A DNA stretch of 15,972 nt. Origin: Tardiphaga sp. (GTDB lineage: Bacteria; Pseudomonadota; Alphaproteobacteria; Rhizobiales; Xanthobacteraceae). The notes below the pieces were generated by a model. It was given only the letters and a program-made list of their open reading frames with translations, made no database searches and had not been told where the DNA came from. Of this stretch, positions 6,215 through 13,587 are shown in pieces. Every line of letters begins with the position of its first letter. Position 1 is the stretch's first letter. Made by a program: the position numbers and the translations under genes. Location: the NCBI GenBank assembly GCA_014377915.1, contig JACMOT010000250.1:1-15972 (forward strand), read 5' to 3'.

Positions 6215-6591
6215 CGCAACAATATGCGGCCGCGACGCACAAAGAGCAAGAGTTTTCCTCGATTTCTTCATGCAAATTTTGCATAGGTGACAGGCCAAAT
6301 TGGCACGCAATCGAGAATATTGGCCAATGATATCAGAGACTTGAAGAAATGACGAAAACGTGATTGATCTTTAGTAATGAACTTATATTCATTTAATTGT
6401 GCACTTTTGACGAACGTTGGGGGATGCGTTGGGGAAATCGAAACGCGATTCATTTACTTATGCGCCCGCGAAAATCCGCTCGGATTGTTGCGATCGGAGA
6501 TGCGGCCAGCGACACCACGCGGTATAGTAGGCGGCGAGCCCAAGGTCGGGCACGAGTCCCGGCGAAAACCGGTGCCGCAAAGGATGCAGCC
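6215..6591. other. Regulatory region between the small RNA and hisN with clustered palindromes
   Basis: No protein gene is supported. Three palindromes lie within 60 bases: ATGCAAA-T-TTTGCAT (6270-6284), GCCAA-A-TTGGC (6294-6304) and ATTGGCCAAT (6319-6328). The stretch 6300-6470 is unusually AT-rich for this genome. The hisN reading frame is open back to 6397, but that part has neither a family match nor a ribosome site. Confidence 0.5.
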
Positions 6592-7371
6592 GTGACGGTC
6601 ATTGATTTTACTGCCTTCATCGGCCGACTGGCGACGGCCTCCGGCGAGACCATCGCACCGTTTTTTCGGACCTCGCTGAGCGTGGACAACAAGAGCAGCC
6701 ACGATTTCGATCCCGTGACCGAGGCCGACCGCGCCGCGGAGGCGGTGATGCGCCGGCTGATCAAGTCGAACTTTCCCCAGCACGGCATCGTCGGCGAGGA
6801 ATTTGGCAGCGAACGCGAAGACGCTGAATATGTCTGGGTACTGGATCCGATCGACGGCACCAAGTCCTTCATCTCCGGCTTCCCGATCTGGGGCACGCTG
6901 ATCGCGTTGCTACACCGGGGCACCCCGGTCTACGGCATGATGCACCAGCCCTATATCGGCGAACGCTTCAGCGGCGACAGCGGCTCGGCGCGCTACCAGG
7001 GGCCCAGCGGTGACCGCAAGCTGGCAGCGCGGCGCTGCGCTGCGCTCGGCGAGGCTGTGATGTTCACCACCAGCCCGCGGCTGATGAATGACAGCGACCG
7101 CGACATCTTCCATGCGGTCGAGCAAGACGTCCGGCTCAGCCGCTACGGCGGCGATTGCTATTCCTACTGCATGCTGGCCGCCGGCCATGTCGACCTCGTC
7201 ATCGAAACCGATCTAAAGCCCTACGATATCGCCGCCCTGATTCCGATCATCACCGGCGCCGGTGGCGTGGTGACGACGTGGGAAGGAAAGCCCGCGCAAG
7301 GTGGCGGGCGCATTGTCGCGGCCGGTGATCCCCGCGTTCACGAAGCGGCGCTGAAACGACTCAACCGCTGA
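6592..7371 (+). CDS. hisN: Histidinol-phosphatase HisN (inositol monophosphatase family)
   Basis: Removes phosphate from L-histidinol phosphate, the penultimate part of histidine synthesis, in the cytoplasm. I chose GTG at 6592 because AAAGGA lies six to seven bases upstream and homologous proteins are about 260 residues; this gives 259. Metal-site residues are visible: Glu69/Glu70 in GIVGEEFG, Asp85 and Asp88 in WVLDPIDGTKSF, and Asp212 in KPYDIAAL. DPVTEADRAAE (40-50) is the family entry motif. The RYGGDCYSYCMLAAGHVDLV segment (184-203) is typical of HisN rather than general inositol phosphatases, though related substrates cannot be excluded. The frame continues upstream to 6397 without support. 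Confidence 0.9.
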   Translation: MTVIDFTAFIGRLATASGETIAPFFRTSLSVDNKSSHDFDPVTEADRAAEAVMRRLIKSNFPQHGIVGEEFGSEREDAEYVWVLDPIDGTKSFISGFPIWGTLIALLHRGTPVYGMMHQPYIGERFSGDSGSARYQGPSGDRKLAARRCAALGEAVMFTTSPRLMNDSDRDIFHAVEQDVRLSRYGGDCYSYCMLAAGHVDLVIETDLKPYDIAALIPIITGAGGVVTTWEGKPAQGGGRIVAAGDPRVHEAALKRLNR

Positions 7372-7693
7372 CGCTGGATCAGCCACGCGGACACGCGCAG
7401 CGCGAGTCCTAAAAAAGACTGATTCTTGCGGAAATTCGTAAAAAAAGCGAGATTCGTACGCTCCCCGACAAAATAAACTTTGCCTACTCATCATCCGCCG
7501 CGTCGCTATCCATTGCAGCACAATTGGCTATTGCCTTTTTCGGGTTGCAATCTTGAGTGCCTCTAAGACCGGTACCGTACCGACAAACGCCCACTATGCT
7601 TCTTATATCAATGGGTTCCCGCAGAACGCTATCTCGGAGCGCTCTTCTCACCCCTGCGGAAATACGCCCGACCGATCGGGCAGGTAATCACCT
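7372..7693. other. 322-base intergenic region with two palindromes before the Crp/Fnr-type gene
   Basis: No gene is seen and no strong terminator follows hisN. CGGTAC-C-GTACCG (7570-7582) is a perfect 13-base palindrome. GCCCGA-N4-TCGGGC (7666-7681) ends 12 bases before the regulator start and overlaps its probable ribosome site. Both are candidate operators, for example for autoregulation. Confidence 0.45.
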
Positions 7694-8398
7694 TTGACTT
7701 TTTCGCATCTTGACCCAATGGGCAATCGCTTACTCGCCTCATTACCTCGTGAACATTTTGCATTGCTCGCGCCGCATTTAACGACGTCCACGTTCCCGCA
7801 GAATCTCGTGTTGCTCGAGACCGGCGACGAGGTCGACCAGATCTACTTCCCGCACAACGGCATGCTGTCGCTGCTGGCCGTGATGAGGGATGGCAAGGCG
7901 ATCGAAACCGCCACCGTCGGCCGCGAGGGTGTGGTAGGTGCGATGGCTGGTCTCGGCCTCTACAAATTGATGGTACGCGTCGTCGTACAGTTGCCGACGA
8001 CAACCAGCAAGATCTCCTCCTCCAATTTCCGCAAGGTCGTCGCTGGTAGCGAGCCGCTGCGCAACATATGCATCCATTACAATGAGGTGCTGCTGACCCA
8101 GGCCCGCATCACCGCTGCCTGCAATGCCTTGCATCCGGTAGAGGCCCGCTTCGCACGCTGGCTGCTGCAATCGGCTGATCGCGCCGGCACCGACGTCGTC
8201 GGGCTGACCCAGGAATTGCTGGCGGAAATGCTTGGTGTCCGGCGCACCTCGGTGACCGAGGTGGCCGGCAAGCTGCAAAGTGACGGCGTCATCTCCTATT
8301 CCCGCGGCGTCATCAAGATCGTCGATCGTCCGGCGCTGGAGCGCGTGTCCTGCGAGTGCTACCAGACCCTGATCGATCATTCCGCCACGCTGACCTGA
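7694..8398 (+). CDS. Crp/Fnr-family transcriptional regulator
   Basis: DNA-binding regulator with an N-terminal cyclic-nucleotide-binding-like beta-barrel (about residues 12-125, including VYFPH-type YFPHNGMLSLL and ETATVGREGVVG), a long dimerisation helix (about 128-160) and a C-terminal winged helix (171-215), whose recognition helix is around VRRTSVTEVAGKLQ (182-195). It lacks N-terminal iron-sulfur cysteines of FNR and the cAMP-contact residues of Crp, so the signal is unknown. Start choice is uncertain: TTG at 7694 gives 234 residues and has GGCAGG upstream, and the resulting HLDPxGNRLLASLP opening looks family-like; ATG at 7718 would remove eight residues but has no ribosome site. The palindrome at 7666-7681 may be its own operator. 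Confidence 0.85.
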   Translation: MTFSHLDPMGNRLLASLPREHFALLAPHLTTSTFPQNLVLLETGDEVDQIYFPHNGMLSLLAVMRDGKAIETATVGREGVVGAMAGLGLYKLMVRVVVQLPTTTSKISSSNFRKVVAGSEPLRNICIHYNEVLLTQARITAACNALHPVEARFARWLLQSADRAGTDVVGLTQELLAEMLGVRRTSVTEVAGKLQSDGVISYSRGVIKIVDRPALERVSCECYQTLIDHSATLT

Positions 8399-8507
8399 AC
8401 TGCGACTGGTTTCATTCCGGCATGTCGCACGGCTGGTGGACAGTACCGCCGGCCAGCCGGGGCGCCGCCAGATTGTGCCTTGTTCGGGGATCGGCCAAGA
8501 TGTCGCC

Positions 8508-9260
8508 ATGCCCGATTCGATGATCATTCTGATTGCCGCGGCGTTCGCGCTGGCCGGCTTCGTCAAGGGCGTCATCGGCCTGGGTCTGCCAACGGTGTCG
8601 ATGGGCCTGCTCGCCGTCGCCATGCCGCCGGTGCAAGCGCTGGCCATTGTCATCGCCCCTGCCATCTTTACCAATATCTGGCAGACGTTCGTCGGCCCCT
8701 ATCTGCGCGACATCATCCGGCGGCTGTGGCCGCTGATGCTGGGTACCGCGGTGGCGATTTGGTCGTGTGGCGGACTGATGATCGGCCCCTACGCACGCTA
8801 CGCGCCGATCGTGCTCGGCATCCTGCTGGTGATCTACGCCATCGTCAGCCTGGTCAAATTTCAGTTTACCGTGGCGACGGCCCATGAAGGATGGGTTGGT
8901 GGCGTTGTCGGCCTGATTACCGGGGCGATCGCGGCCGCCACCGGGATCCAGGTGATCCCCTCGATGCCCTTCATGCAGTCAATCGGCATGGAGAAGGACG
9001 AACTGGTACAGGCGCTCGGGGTCTACTTCACCGTGGCAACGCTGGCGCAGGCCTTCAATCTGTCCAGCGCGGGTGTGCTCAATGCGTCCACCGCTCTGCC
9101 CGGACTGGTCGGCATGGCCGCGGCCTTTGCCGGCATGTTTGTCGGCCAGGCGGTGCGGTCGCGACTACAGCCGGAAGCATTCCGCCGCTGGTTTCTGGTC
9201 GCGATGCTGCTGCTCGGAATCTATCTCACCGGCAATGCGACCTATGCGGTCTTGAAATAG
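8508..9260 (+). CDS. TauE/SafE-family membrane permease (sulfite/sulfonate-type exporter)
   Basis: Integral membrane protein of 250 residues with about eight hydrophobic segments in two repeats. Each half carries the family glycine-rich motif: FVKGVIGLGLPTVSMGLL near residue 18 and GVVGLITGAIAAATG near 132. Members move sulfite, sulfoacetate or other anions; the substrate here is unknown. The ATG at 8508 starts MPDSMIILIAAAFALAG; the frame is open to 8436 but that part is not hydrophobic and not family-like. The ribosome site is weak. It lies 109 bases after the regulator and on the same strand. Its stop is only two bases from the stop of the convergent LysE gene, with no terminator between. 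Confidence 0.88.
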   Translation: MPDSMIILIAAAFALAGFVKGVIGLGLPTVSMGLLAVAMPPVQALAIVIAPAIFTNIWQTFVGPYLRDIIRRLWPLMLGTAVAIWSCGGLMIGPYARYAPIVLGILLVIYAIVSLVKFQFTVATAHEGWVGGVVGLITGAIAAATGIQVIPSMPFMQSIGMEKDELVQALGVYFTVATLAQAFNLSSAGVLNASTALPGLVGMAAAFAGMFVGQAVRSRLQPEAFRRWFLVAMLLLGIYLTGNATYAVLK

Positions 9261-9262
9261 CG

Positions 9263-9901
9263 TTACCGGTTCTGCAGCATCGCCATGCGTATTCCGAGCA
9301 GGACAAACATGCCGCCGAGCGCGCGGTTCAGCCAGAGCAATGCGCGCGACGACCGCCGGACCCTGCCAGCCGCCTTCGCCGCGAATGCCGCCATACCGAG
9401 ATTCCACGCCGTGCCGGTACCGATGAAAATCAGACCGAGCGCGATGAAGGCCAGAGCCTTGCTCGGCGCATCCGCCCCGACGAATTGCGGCAGGAACGCC
9501 AGGAAGAACAGCGCCACCTTCGGATTCAGCGCGTTGGTCAGCACGCCCTGCCAGAAGATCTGCCGCATCGTCAGCCCGCGGGGCCCGGACGCGGCCTCCG
9601 GCGACAGCGACGGCGCATGCGAGAGCAACATCCGCACGCCGGCATAGAGCAGATAGGCCGCGCCAATCCATTTCACGACCGTAAAGGCAACGGACGACGC
9701 CGCCAGCACCGCCGACAAACCGATCGCCGCCGCGAATACATGCACCAGGCACCCGGCACTGATGCCCATCGCCGCCGCGCCCCCGCCGCGCCAGCCAACC
9801 TGCACGCTACGCCCGACGATATAGGCCGTGTCCGGCCCCGGCGTGATGTTGAGCAGCAGTCCGGACAGCACGAACAGCCAGAGCGAATGGATGCCGAGCA
9901 T
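9263..9901 (-). CDS. LysE/RhtB-family amino-acid exporter
   Basis: Inner-membrane exporter of 212 residues and about six membrane helices, from a family that pumps out lysine, threonine, homoserine or similar compounds. The N-terminal signature LLLNITPGPDTAYIVGRSVQVGWRGG is diagnostic, and NPKVALFFLAFLPQFV (around 125-140) is the second family block. The start at 9901 follows AGCAGGATA. It lies 14 bases after the alpha/beta hydrolase gene and is likely co-transcribed with it. The substrate cannot be read from sequence. Confidence 0.92.
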   Translation of the reverse strand: MLGIHSLWLFVLSGLLLNITPGPDTAYIVGRSVQVGWRGGGAAAMGISAGCLVHVFAAAIGLSAVLAASSVAFTVVKWIGAAYLLYAGVRMLLSHAPSLSPEAASGPRGLTMRQIFWQGVLTNALNPKVALFFLAFLPQFVGADAPSKALAFIALGLIFIGTGTAWNLGMAAFAAKAAGRVRRSSRALLWLNRALGGMFVLLGIRMAMLQNR

Positions 9902-9915
9902 GGCGAGATATCCTG

Positions 9916-10863
9916 CTACTTGAAAAGCGGTGTACCCGGAACGAAGGCGTCGAACGCGGCCCAGAACTGCTGCCGGTAGCGGTCCTGCTCCTGCAGGATC
10001 TCGTGGCGCGATCCGGCGATCACCAGATGCGAGCCGCCGCGCAGATGATAAGCGAACTCCTCGATCGCAGGCGTCGACACCACGGTGTCCTGGCTCGCCG
10101 CCATCATCAGGATCGGCTGCCGGATCTTCACCGGGTAGCTGGCCTCGCGAAATTCATGCATCGCCTTGAAGGCGGCATCCGCCCAGGCCACAGTCGGCGA
10201 GGCGATGCCGAGCGTCGGGTCCTCCTCGAGGATCGCGGCATTGCGCGCATAGCGCACGGGATCGCCGGTCAACTGGTTGCTGACAAACGGCGAGTTGCCG
10301 ACCAGCGTGCCGCCGCCGCCGGGCACGTAATTGCCGCCCTGCCCGGTCCACCGCATCCCCCGCAGCAGCGCGCGCACCGGAAAGCTGGTGCTGCGGCCCG
10401 GCAGGTCGATCATCGGTGCCGACAGCACCATGCGGTCGAACCAGCGCTTGCCGGCATGGGCAATCCGCAGCATCACCGCGCCGCCCATCGAATGCGCCAG
10501 CGCGAAATAGGGTGGCGGGCAATCCGGCAATACAATCTGCTGCACGAAGGTTTCCACGTCGATCTCGTAATCAGCGAAGTCGTGGACATAGCCTTTGCGC
10601 GGATCGCGCAACTGCCGCGACGAATGGCCCTGGCCGCGCCAGTCGATCATCGCCACCGCGAAACCACGATCGCGCAGGTCGCGCACGGTCTCGAAATATT
10701 TCTCGATGCATTCGCCGCGACCGGCAAAGACGCAGACCGTGCCCCGGCGGCCAGCCGGCGGCGCCCAGCGCGCGAACCGCAATTCGGCGCCGTCGGGGGT
10801 CTTGATGGTGCCGCTGACGACGTTGTCCGGAACCGGGTTGGCGGGAATCGAGACAAGCGTCAT
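9916..10863 (-). CDS. Alpha/beta hydrolase, monoacylglycerol lipase / lysophospholipase-like
   Basis: Serine hydrolase of the PldB/monoglyceride-lipase type. From the ATG at 10863 it has 315 residues. The catalytic triad can be read: Ser125 in LAHSMGGAVM, Asp259 in MAASQDTVV and His287 in GSRHEIL. The MIDWRGQGHSSR segment (72-83) is the usual strand-4 motif before the oxyanion region, and YVHDFADYEIDVETF is typical of the family. The reading frame is open to 11034, but that extension would run through the heat-shock promoter and leader at 10935-11058 and has no family match, so MTLVSIPANPVPDN is preferred; its ribosome site is poor. No signal peptide is seen, so it is probably cytoplasmic. 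Confidence 0.88.
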   Translation of the reverse strand: MTLVSIPANPVPDNVVSGTIKTPDGAELRFARWAPPAGRRGTVCVFAGRGECIEKYFETVRDLRDRGFAVAMIDWRGQGHSSRQLRDPRKGYVHDFADYEIDVETFVQQIVLPDCPPPYFALAHSMGGAVMLRIAHAGKRWFDRMVLSAPMIDLPGRSTSFPVRALLRGMRWTGQGGNYVPGGGGTLVGNSPFVSNQLTGDPVRYARNAAILEEDPTLGIASPTVAWADAAFKAMHEFREASYPVKIRQPILMMAASQDTVVSTPAIEEFAYHLRGGSHLVIAGSRHEILQEQDRYRQQFWAAFDAFVPGTPLFK

Positions 10864-10934
10864 GAGCGGACCGGCTGGGTGAAAATCGCTGGAAATCAAG
10901 GGCTGCGGCGCGAAAAAAGCTTCGTTGGAGACCT

Positions 10935-10962
10935 CTTGCGAGCCGCCTGCCCCCTCCCATAT
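10935..10962 (+). promoter_or_regulatory. RpoH (sigma-32)-type heat-shock promoter
   Basis: CTTGCGA and CCCATAT are 14 bases apart. The -10 half fits the sigma-32 consensus CCCATnT exactly and the -35 keeps the core CTTG. The predicted start, about 10969, coincides with the first stem of the leader. Confidence 0.6.
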
Positions 10963-10968
10963 CACCTT

Positions 10969-11058
10969 CGTGCAGGCCTGATCTAGGCTGCACGCCACGA
11001 AAGCCCGGCCCGCTGGCGGGCGGGTTTGCTTCAATCAGTCGCTCAATGGAGGACTACC
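10969..11058 (+). promoter_or_regulatory. ROSE-type RNA thermometer leader
   Basis: The roughly 90-base leader folds into three stem-loops. The first pairs 10969-10979 with 10985-10994. The second is a GC-rich stem over 11004-11024. The third, at 11038-11054, sequesters the ribosome site: GUC, a bulged G (11041) and CUC pair with GAG-GAC around loop AAUG. The U(U/C)GCU element opposite the AGGA, with its extra G, is the hallmark of ROSE elements that control small heat-shock genes in rhizobia; melting on heating frees the GGAGGA (11048-11053). The fold was made by hand. Confidence 0.8.
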
Positions 11059-11550
11059 ATGCGTACCTATGATCTGACCCCGTTCTACCGTTCCACCGTC
11101 GGTTTCGATCGGCTGTTCTCGCTGCTCGACCAGTCTGGCCAGACTGCGGACAACAGCGCACCCGGCTATCCGCCCTACAACATCGAGCGCACCGGCGAGA
11201 ACGACTACCGCATCAGCGTCGCCGTCTCCGGCTTTGCCGCCAATGAACTCTCGATCGTCGCCAAGGAAAATACCCTGACGATCAAGGGCGAAAAGGCCGC
11301 CAACGAGAACGCCGCGCCGCAGGCCGAGGTATTGTACCGTGGCATTGCCGCGCGCGCCTTCGAGCGGGCGTTTCAACTCGCCGACTTCGTACAGGTGAAA
11401 AACGCCACGCTGGAGAACGGCCTGCTCCATGTCGATCTCGTCCGCGAGATCCCTGAGGCCAAGAAGCCGCGCAGCATTCCGATCAGTACCGCCAACGCGG
11501 TTGCGGCACCAAAAATCGTCGAAGGCTCCTCCGAGCAATTTGCCGCGTAA
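11059..11550 (+). CDS. Small heat-shock protein, Hsp20/IbpA family
   Basis: ATP-independent holdase chaperone that binds unfolding proteins in the cytoplasm. The ATG at 11059 has GGAGG six bases upstream, and MRTYDLTPFYRSTVGFDRLF is the standard opening of rhizobial class A small heat-shock proteins. Of 163 residues, the alpha-crystallin domain spans about 36-134 (from YPPYNIERTGENDYRISVAV to NATLENGLLHVDLVREIPE, including the GLL variant of the A-x-x-x-n-G-v-L motif). The C-terminal I-P-I anchor is at 140-142. It is monocistronic, framed by an RpoH-like promoter with ROSE leader and a strong terminator. Confidence 0.96.
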   Translation: MRTYDLTPFYRSTVGFDRLFSLLDQSGQTADNSAPGYPPYNIERTGENDYRISVAVSGFAANELSIVAKENTLTIKGEKAANENAAPQAEVLYRGIAARAFERAFQLADFVQVKNATLENGLLHVDLVREIPEAKKPRSIPISTANAVAAPKIVEGSSEQFAA

Positions 11551-11579
11551 GCGGCTGAATTCTCACGTTGCTGAACAAG

Positions 11580-11612
11580 CAGGCGCCCCGGGGAACCGGG
11601 GCGCCTGTTTTT
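11580..11612 (+). terminator. Intrinsic terminator of the small heat-shock gene
   Basis: A stem of ten perfect pairs (CAGGCGCCCC/GGGGCGCCTG), extendable to twelve with a GGAA tetraloop, is followed by five T. It lies 29 bases after the stop and only three bases before the convergent chemoreceptor stop codon, so it may also slow leftward transcription. Confidence 0.92.
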
Positions 11613-11615
11613 CGA

Positions 11616-13085
11616 TCAAGCCGCGCGGACCGATCCGAGGAATTGGTCGACTTCCGATTTCAGCATCGTCGACTGCGACGACAAACCATTGGCCGCGTCC
11701 AGCAGCCGCGAGGCCGCGACGCCGGCCTCGCTGGAAGTCTGGGCGACGCCGGCGATATTGGCGCTGACCTCGCTGGTGCCGCTGGCCGCCTGCTGTACAT
11801 TGCCGGCAATCTCGCTGGTCGCGGCGCCCTGTTGTTCGACCGCGGCGGCGATGGCGTTGGAAATTTCGCTGATCTCGGCGATGGTGCCGCCAATGCCGGC
11901 GATCGCGGTGACGGCCTCGCCGGTGGCATTCTGGATCGCCTGAATCTGCTGGGCGATTTCCTCGGTGGCCTTGGCGGTCTGGTTGGCCAGCGCCTTGACC
12001 TCGCTGGCAACCACCGCAAAGCCGCGACCGTGCTCGCCGGCACGCGCCGCCTCGATGGTGGCGTTCAGCGCCAGCAGATTGGTCTGGCTGGCGATGCTCT
12101 GGATCAGGGTCACGACTTCGCCGATCTTGTCGGTGCCCAGTACCAGCCCGTTGACGACCTCATTGGTCCGGCGTGCTTCCTCGGTCGCCTTGCCGGCGAC
12201 TTCCGCCGAGCGAGCGGCCTGACGGGCGATTTCGGTAATCGACGCAGTCAGCTCTTCGGCGGCGGAGGCCACAGTACCGACGTTGAGCGAGGCTTGGGTC
12301 GAGGCTGCGGCTGCAGCCGCCGTCTGCCGGGCCGCCTCCGTACTGTTGTTGCTCATCGACGACGACATGCCCTGCATCTCGCCCGAGGCGACCGCCACGG
12401 CGGTGATGATATGGCCCACCTTGCGTTCGAAATCGGTCGCCAACTGGCGCATCGCCGCGTCCGACTCTGCCTTCAGGCGGCGCTCGGCCTCGACATTCTC
12501 AGCGCGGCCGCGGGCCTCGGCGGCATTGGCGGCATCCGCCTCAGCGGTCTTCTGCTCGGTCGTGGCGAACAACACTTCGAGCTGGTGCGCCAGCCATACC
12601 AGCACGCCGGCCTCCATGATCAGCACCAGCGCATGCAGCACGACCCGGCCGAGGTCCGCCCCGCCGGGAAAGATCGCCGCCGGCACAATGAAGTTCAGCA
12701 TCAGATGGTGCAGCGCCACCGCGGCAGTGCCCGCGATCACGGCGCGGTAGTCACAATAGGCGACCAGACAAGCCAGCGACGCGAAGAAATACATGTGGGT
12801 ATCGATCTGCCATGCATTTCCCGACAGCTGATAGGTGAACAGCGAAGCGCCACCGATCACCGCGACCGCTACCACCAGGCGGGTTGAAGATCCGTTGCCG
12901 GCGGTCCGCCACGACAATGTCGCGGCGCCGGCCAGCATGGCCGCGAAAAGCACCGGCCCGACCACCTCCCGACCGAGCGCCAGCCCGATCATGGCGGCGA
13001 CTGCGACGTGCAACCAGAGTAGCGTGATCAGCGTCTTGCTGGCGGTTTCGCGAAGCGCGTGCAGGCCTTGGCTTTCTGTCGTCAT
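11616..13085 (-). CDS. Methyl-accepting chemotaxis protein with multi-helix membrane sensor
   Basis: Chemoreceptor of 489 residues that would pass a signal to CheA/CheW. The N-terminal 170 residues form about six membrane helices (approximately 19-37, 41-58, 70-87, 97-115, 117-138, 147-167) with no sizeable periplasmic domain. This is followed by an alanine/glutamate-rich coiled coil and the signalling domain with its highly conserved hairpin tip [21 protein letters not shown] (about 333-353). I see no HAMP domain and no C-terminal NWxxF tether for CheR/CheB. The ATG at 13085 has AAGGA nine bases upstream; a TTG two codons earlier is too close to that site. It follows the small membrane-protein gene by two bases, so the two are translationally coupled. 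Confidence 0.93.
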   Translation of the reverse strand: MTTESQGLHALRETASKTLITLLWLHVAVAAMIGLALGREVVGPVLFAAMLAGAATLSWRTAGNGSSTRLVVAVAVIGGASLFTYQLSGNAWQIDTHMYFFASLACLVAYCDYRAVIAGTAAVALHHLMLNFIVPAAIFPGGADLGRVVLHALVLIMEAGVLVWLAHQLEVLFATTEQKTAEADAANAAEARGRAENVEAERRLKAESDAAMRQLATDFERKVGHIITAVAVASGEMQGMSSSMSNNSTEAARQTAAAAAASTQASLNVGTVASAAEELTASITEIARQAARSAEVAGKATEEARRTNEVVNGLVLGTDKIGEVVTLIQSIASQTNLLALNATIEAARAGEHGRGFAVVASEVKALANQTAKATEEIAQQIQAIQNATGEAVTAIAGIGGTIAEISEISNAIAAAVEQQGAATSEIAGNVQQAASGTSEVSANIAGVAQTSSEAGVAASRLLDAANGLSSQSTMLKSEVDQFLGSVRAA

Positions 13086-13087
13086 CG

Positions 13088-13423
13088 TCAAATGTCCTTG
13101 GTTTTAATATTAAGGCAGGCAGCAATTGCCTGAGGGTCAAAAGCCAGCAACACGCCGGCGCGACGCAGCCGCGCCAGACCATCATGGTCGTCCGGGCGAA
13201 CAATCAGCAGCGTGGAGACGCCGGTCAGTCGCACAACCGTGGCGCTGGCCGCCGCCGCCGCACCGAAGATCTGTTGAGAATTCCACCATGGTGGAAACAG
13301 CACCGCGATCACCTCGGCATCGGGCCGGGTCTGCAGCGACAGGCCGGCGATGGCGAGCCAGCTGATGAGCAACAAGCCGACCGCGGGAGCCCAGATCAAG
13401 CGTGATGAGGTACCATTATGCAT
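13088..13423 (-). CDS. Small membrane-anchored protein of unknown function, coupled to the chemoreceptor
   Basis: I do not recognise a family. From ATG 13423 it has 111 residues: a short cytoplasmic N-terminus, one hydrophobic helix at about 9-30 ([21 protein letters not shown]), then an 80-residue domain that should face the periplasm ([54 protein letters not shown]). Its stop is two bases before the chemoreceptor ATG. A longer frame to 13492 is possible. No ribosome site is clear; the start codon lies within a perfect palindrome ATTATGCATAAT (13415-13426) in an AT-rich stretch, so either a leaderless start or an operator is possible. Role as a sensory partner of the receptor is inference from coupling and topology. 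Confidence 0.75.
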   Translation of the reverse strand: MHNGTSSRLIWAPAVGLLLISWLAIAGLSLQTRPDAEVIAVLFPPWWNSQQIFGAAAAASATVVRLTGVSTLLIVRPDDHDGLARLRRAGVLLAFDPQAIAACLNIKTKDI

Positions 13424-13542
13424 AATATAATACTTATCAGACAAAGCTAAACGGCGACTGAAGACGCCAACGGTATAATGTGCCGCGGTCATGCCGGCAT
13501 GGTGATGCGCGGCCCGCCCGGCATCAAGGCCGCCAACGTCAA

Positions 13543-13570
13543 GGTCGTCCCCGCCTGAGCAAGGACGACC
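13543..13570 (-). terminator. Inverted repeat downstream of the exported-protein gene
   Basis: GGTCGTCC-N12-GGACGACC is a perfect 8-bp repeat lying 18 bases after the stop of the gene at 13588. There is no T-run, so it may be a rho-dependent end, an mRNA-stabilising hairpin or a binding site. Confidence 0.4.
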
Positions 13571-13587
13571 GTCGGGACCGCGCTACC

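Noticed and set aside
8891..9979. 362-codon plus-strand frame across the TauE and LysE genes
   Set aside because: It runs out of frame through one real gene and antisense through another; no family resemblance.
10003..10986. 327-codon plus-strand frame opposite the alpha/beta hydrolase
   Set aside because: Antisense to a gene with a clear Ser-Asp-His triad; Arg/His-rich composition typical of a shadow.
11568..12887. 439-codon plus-strand frame opposite the chemoreceptor
   Set aside because: Shadow of a conserved receptor gene; it would also start inside the heat-shock gene terminator.
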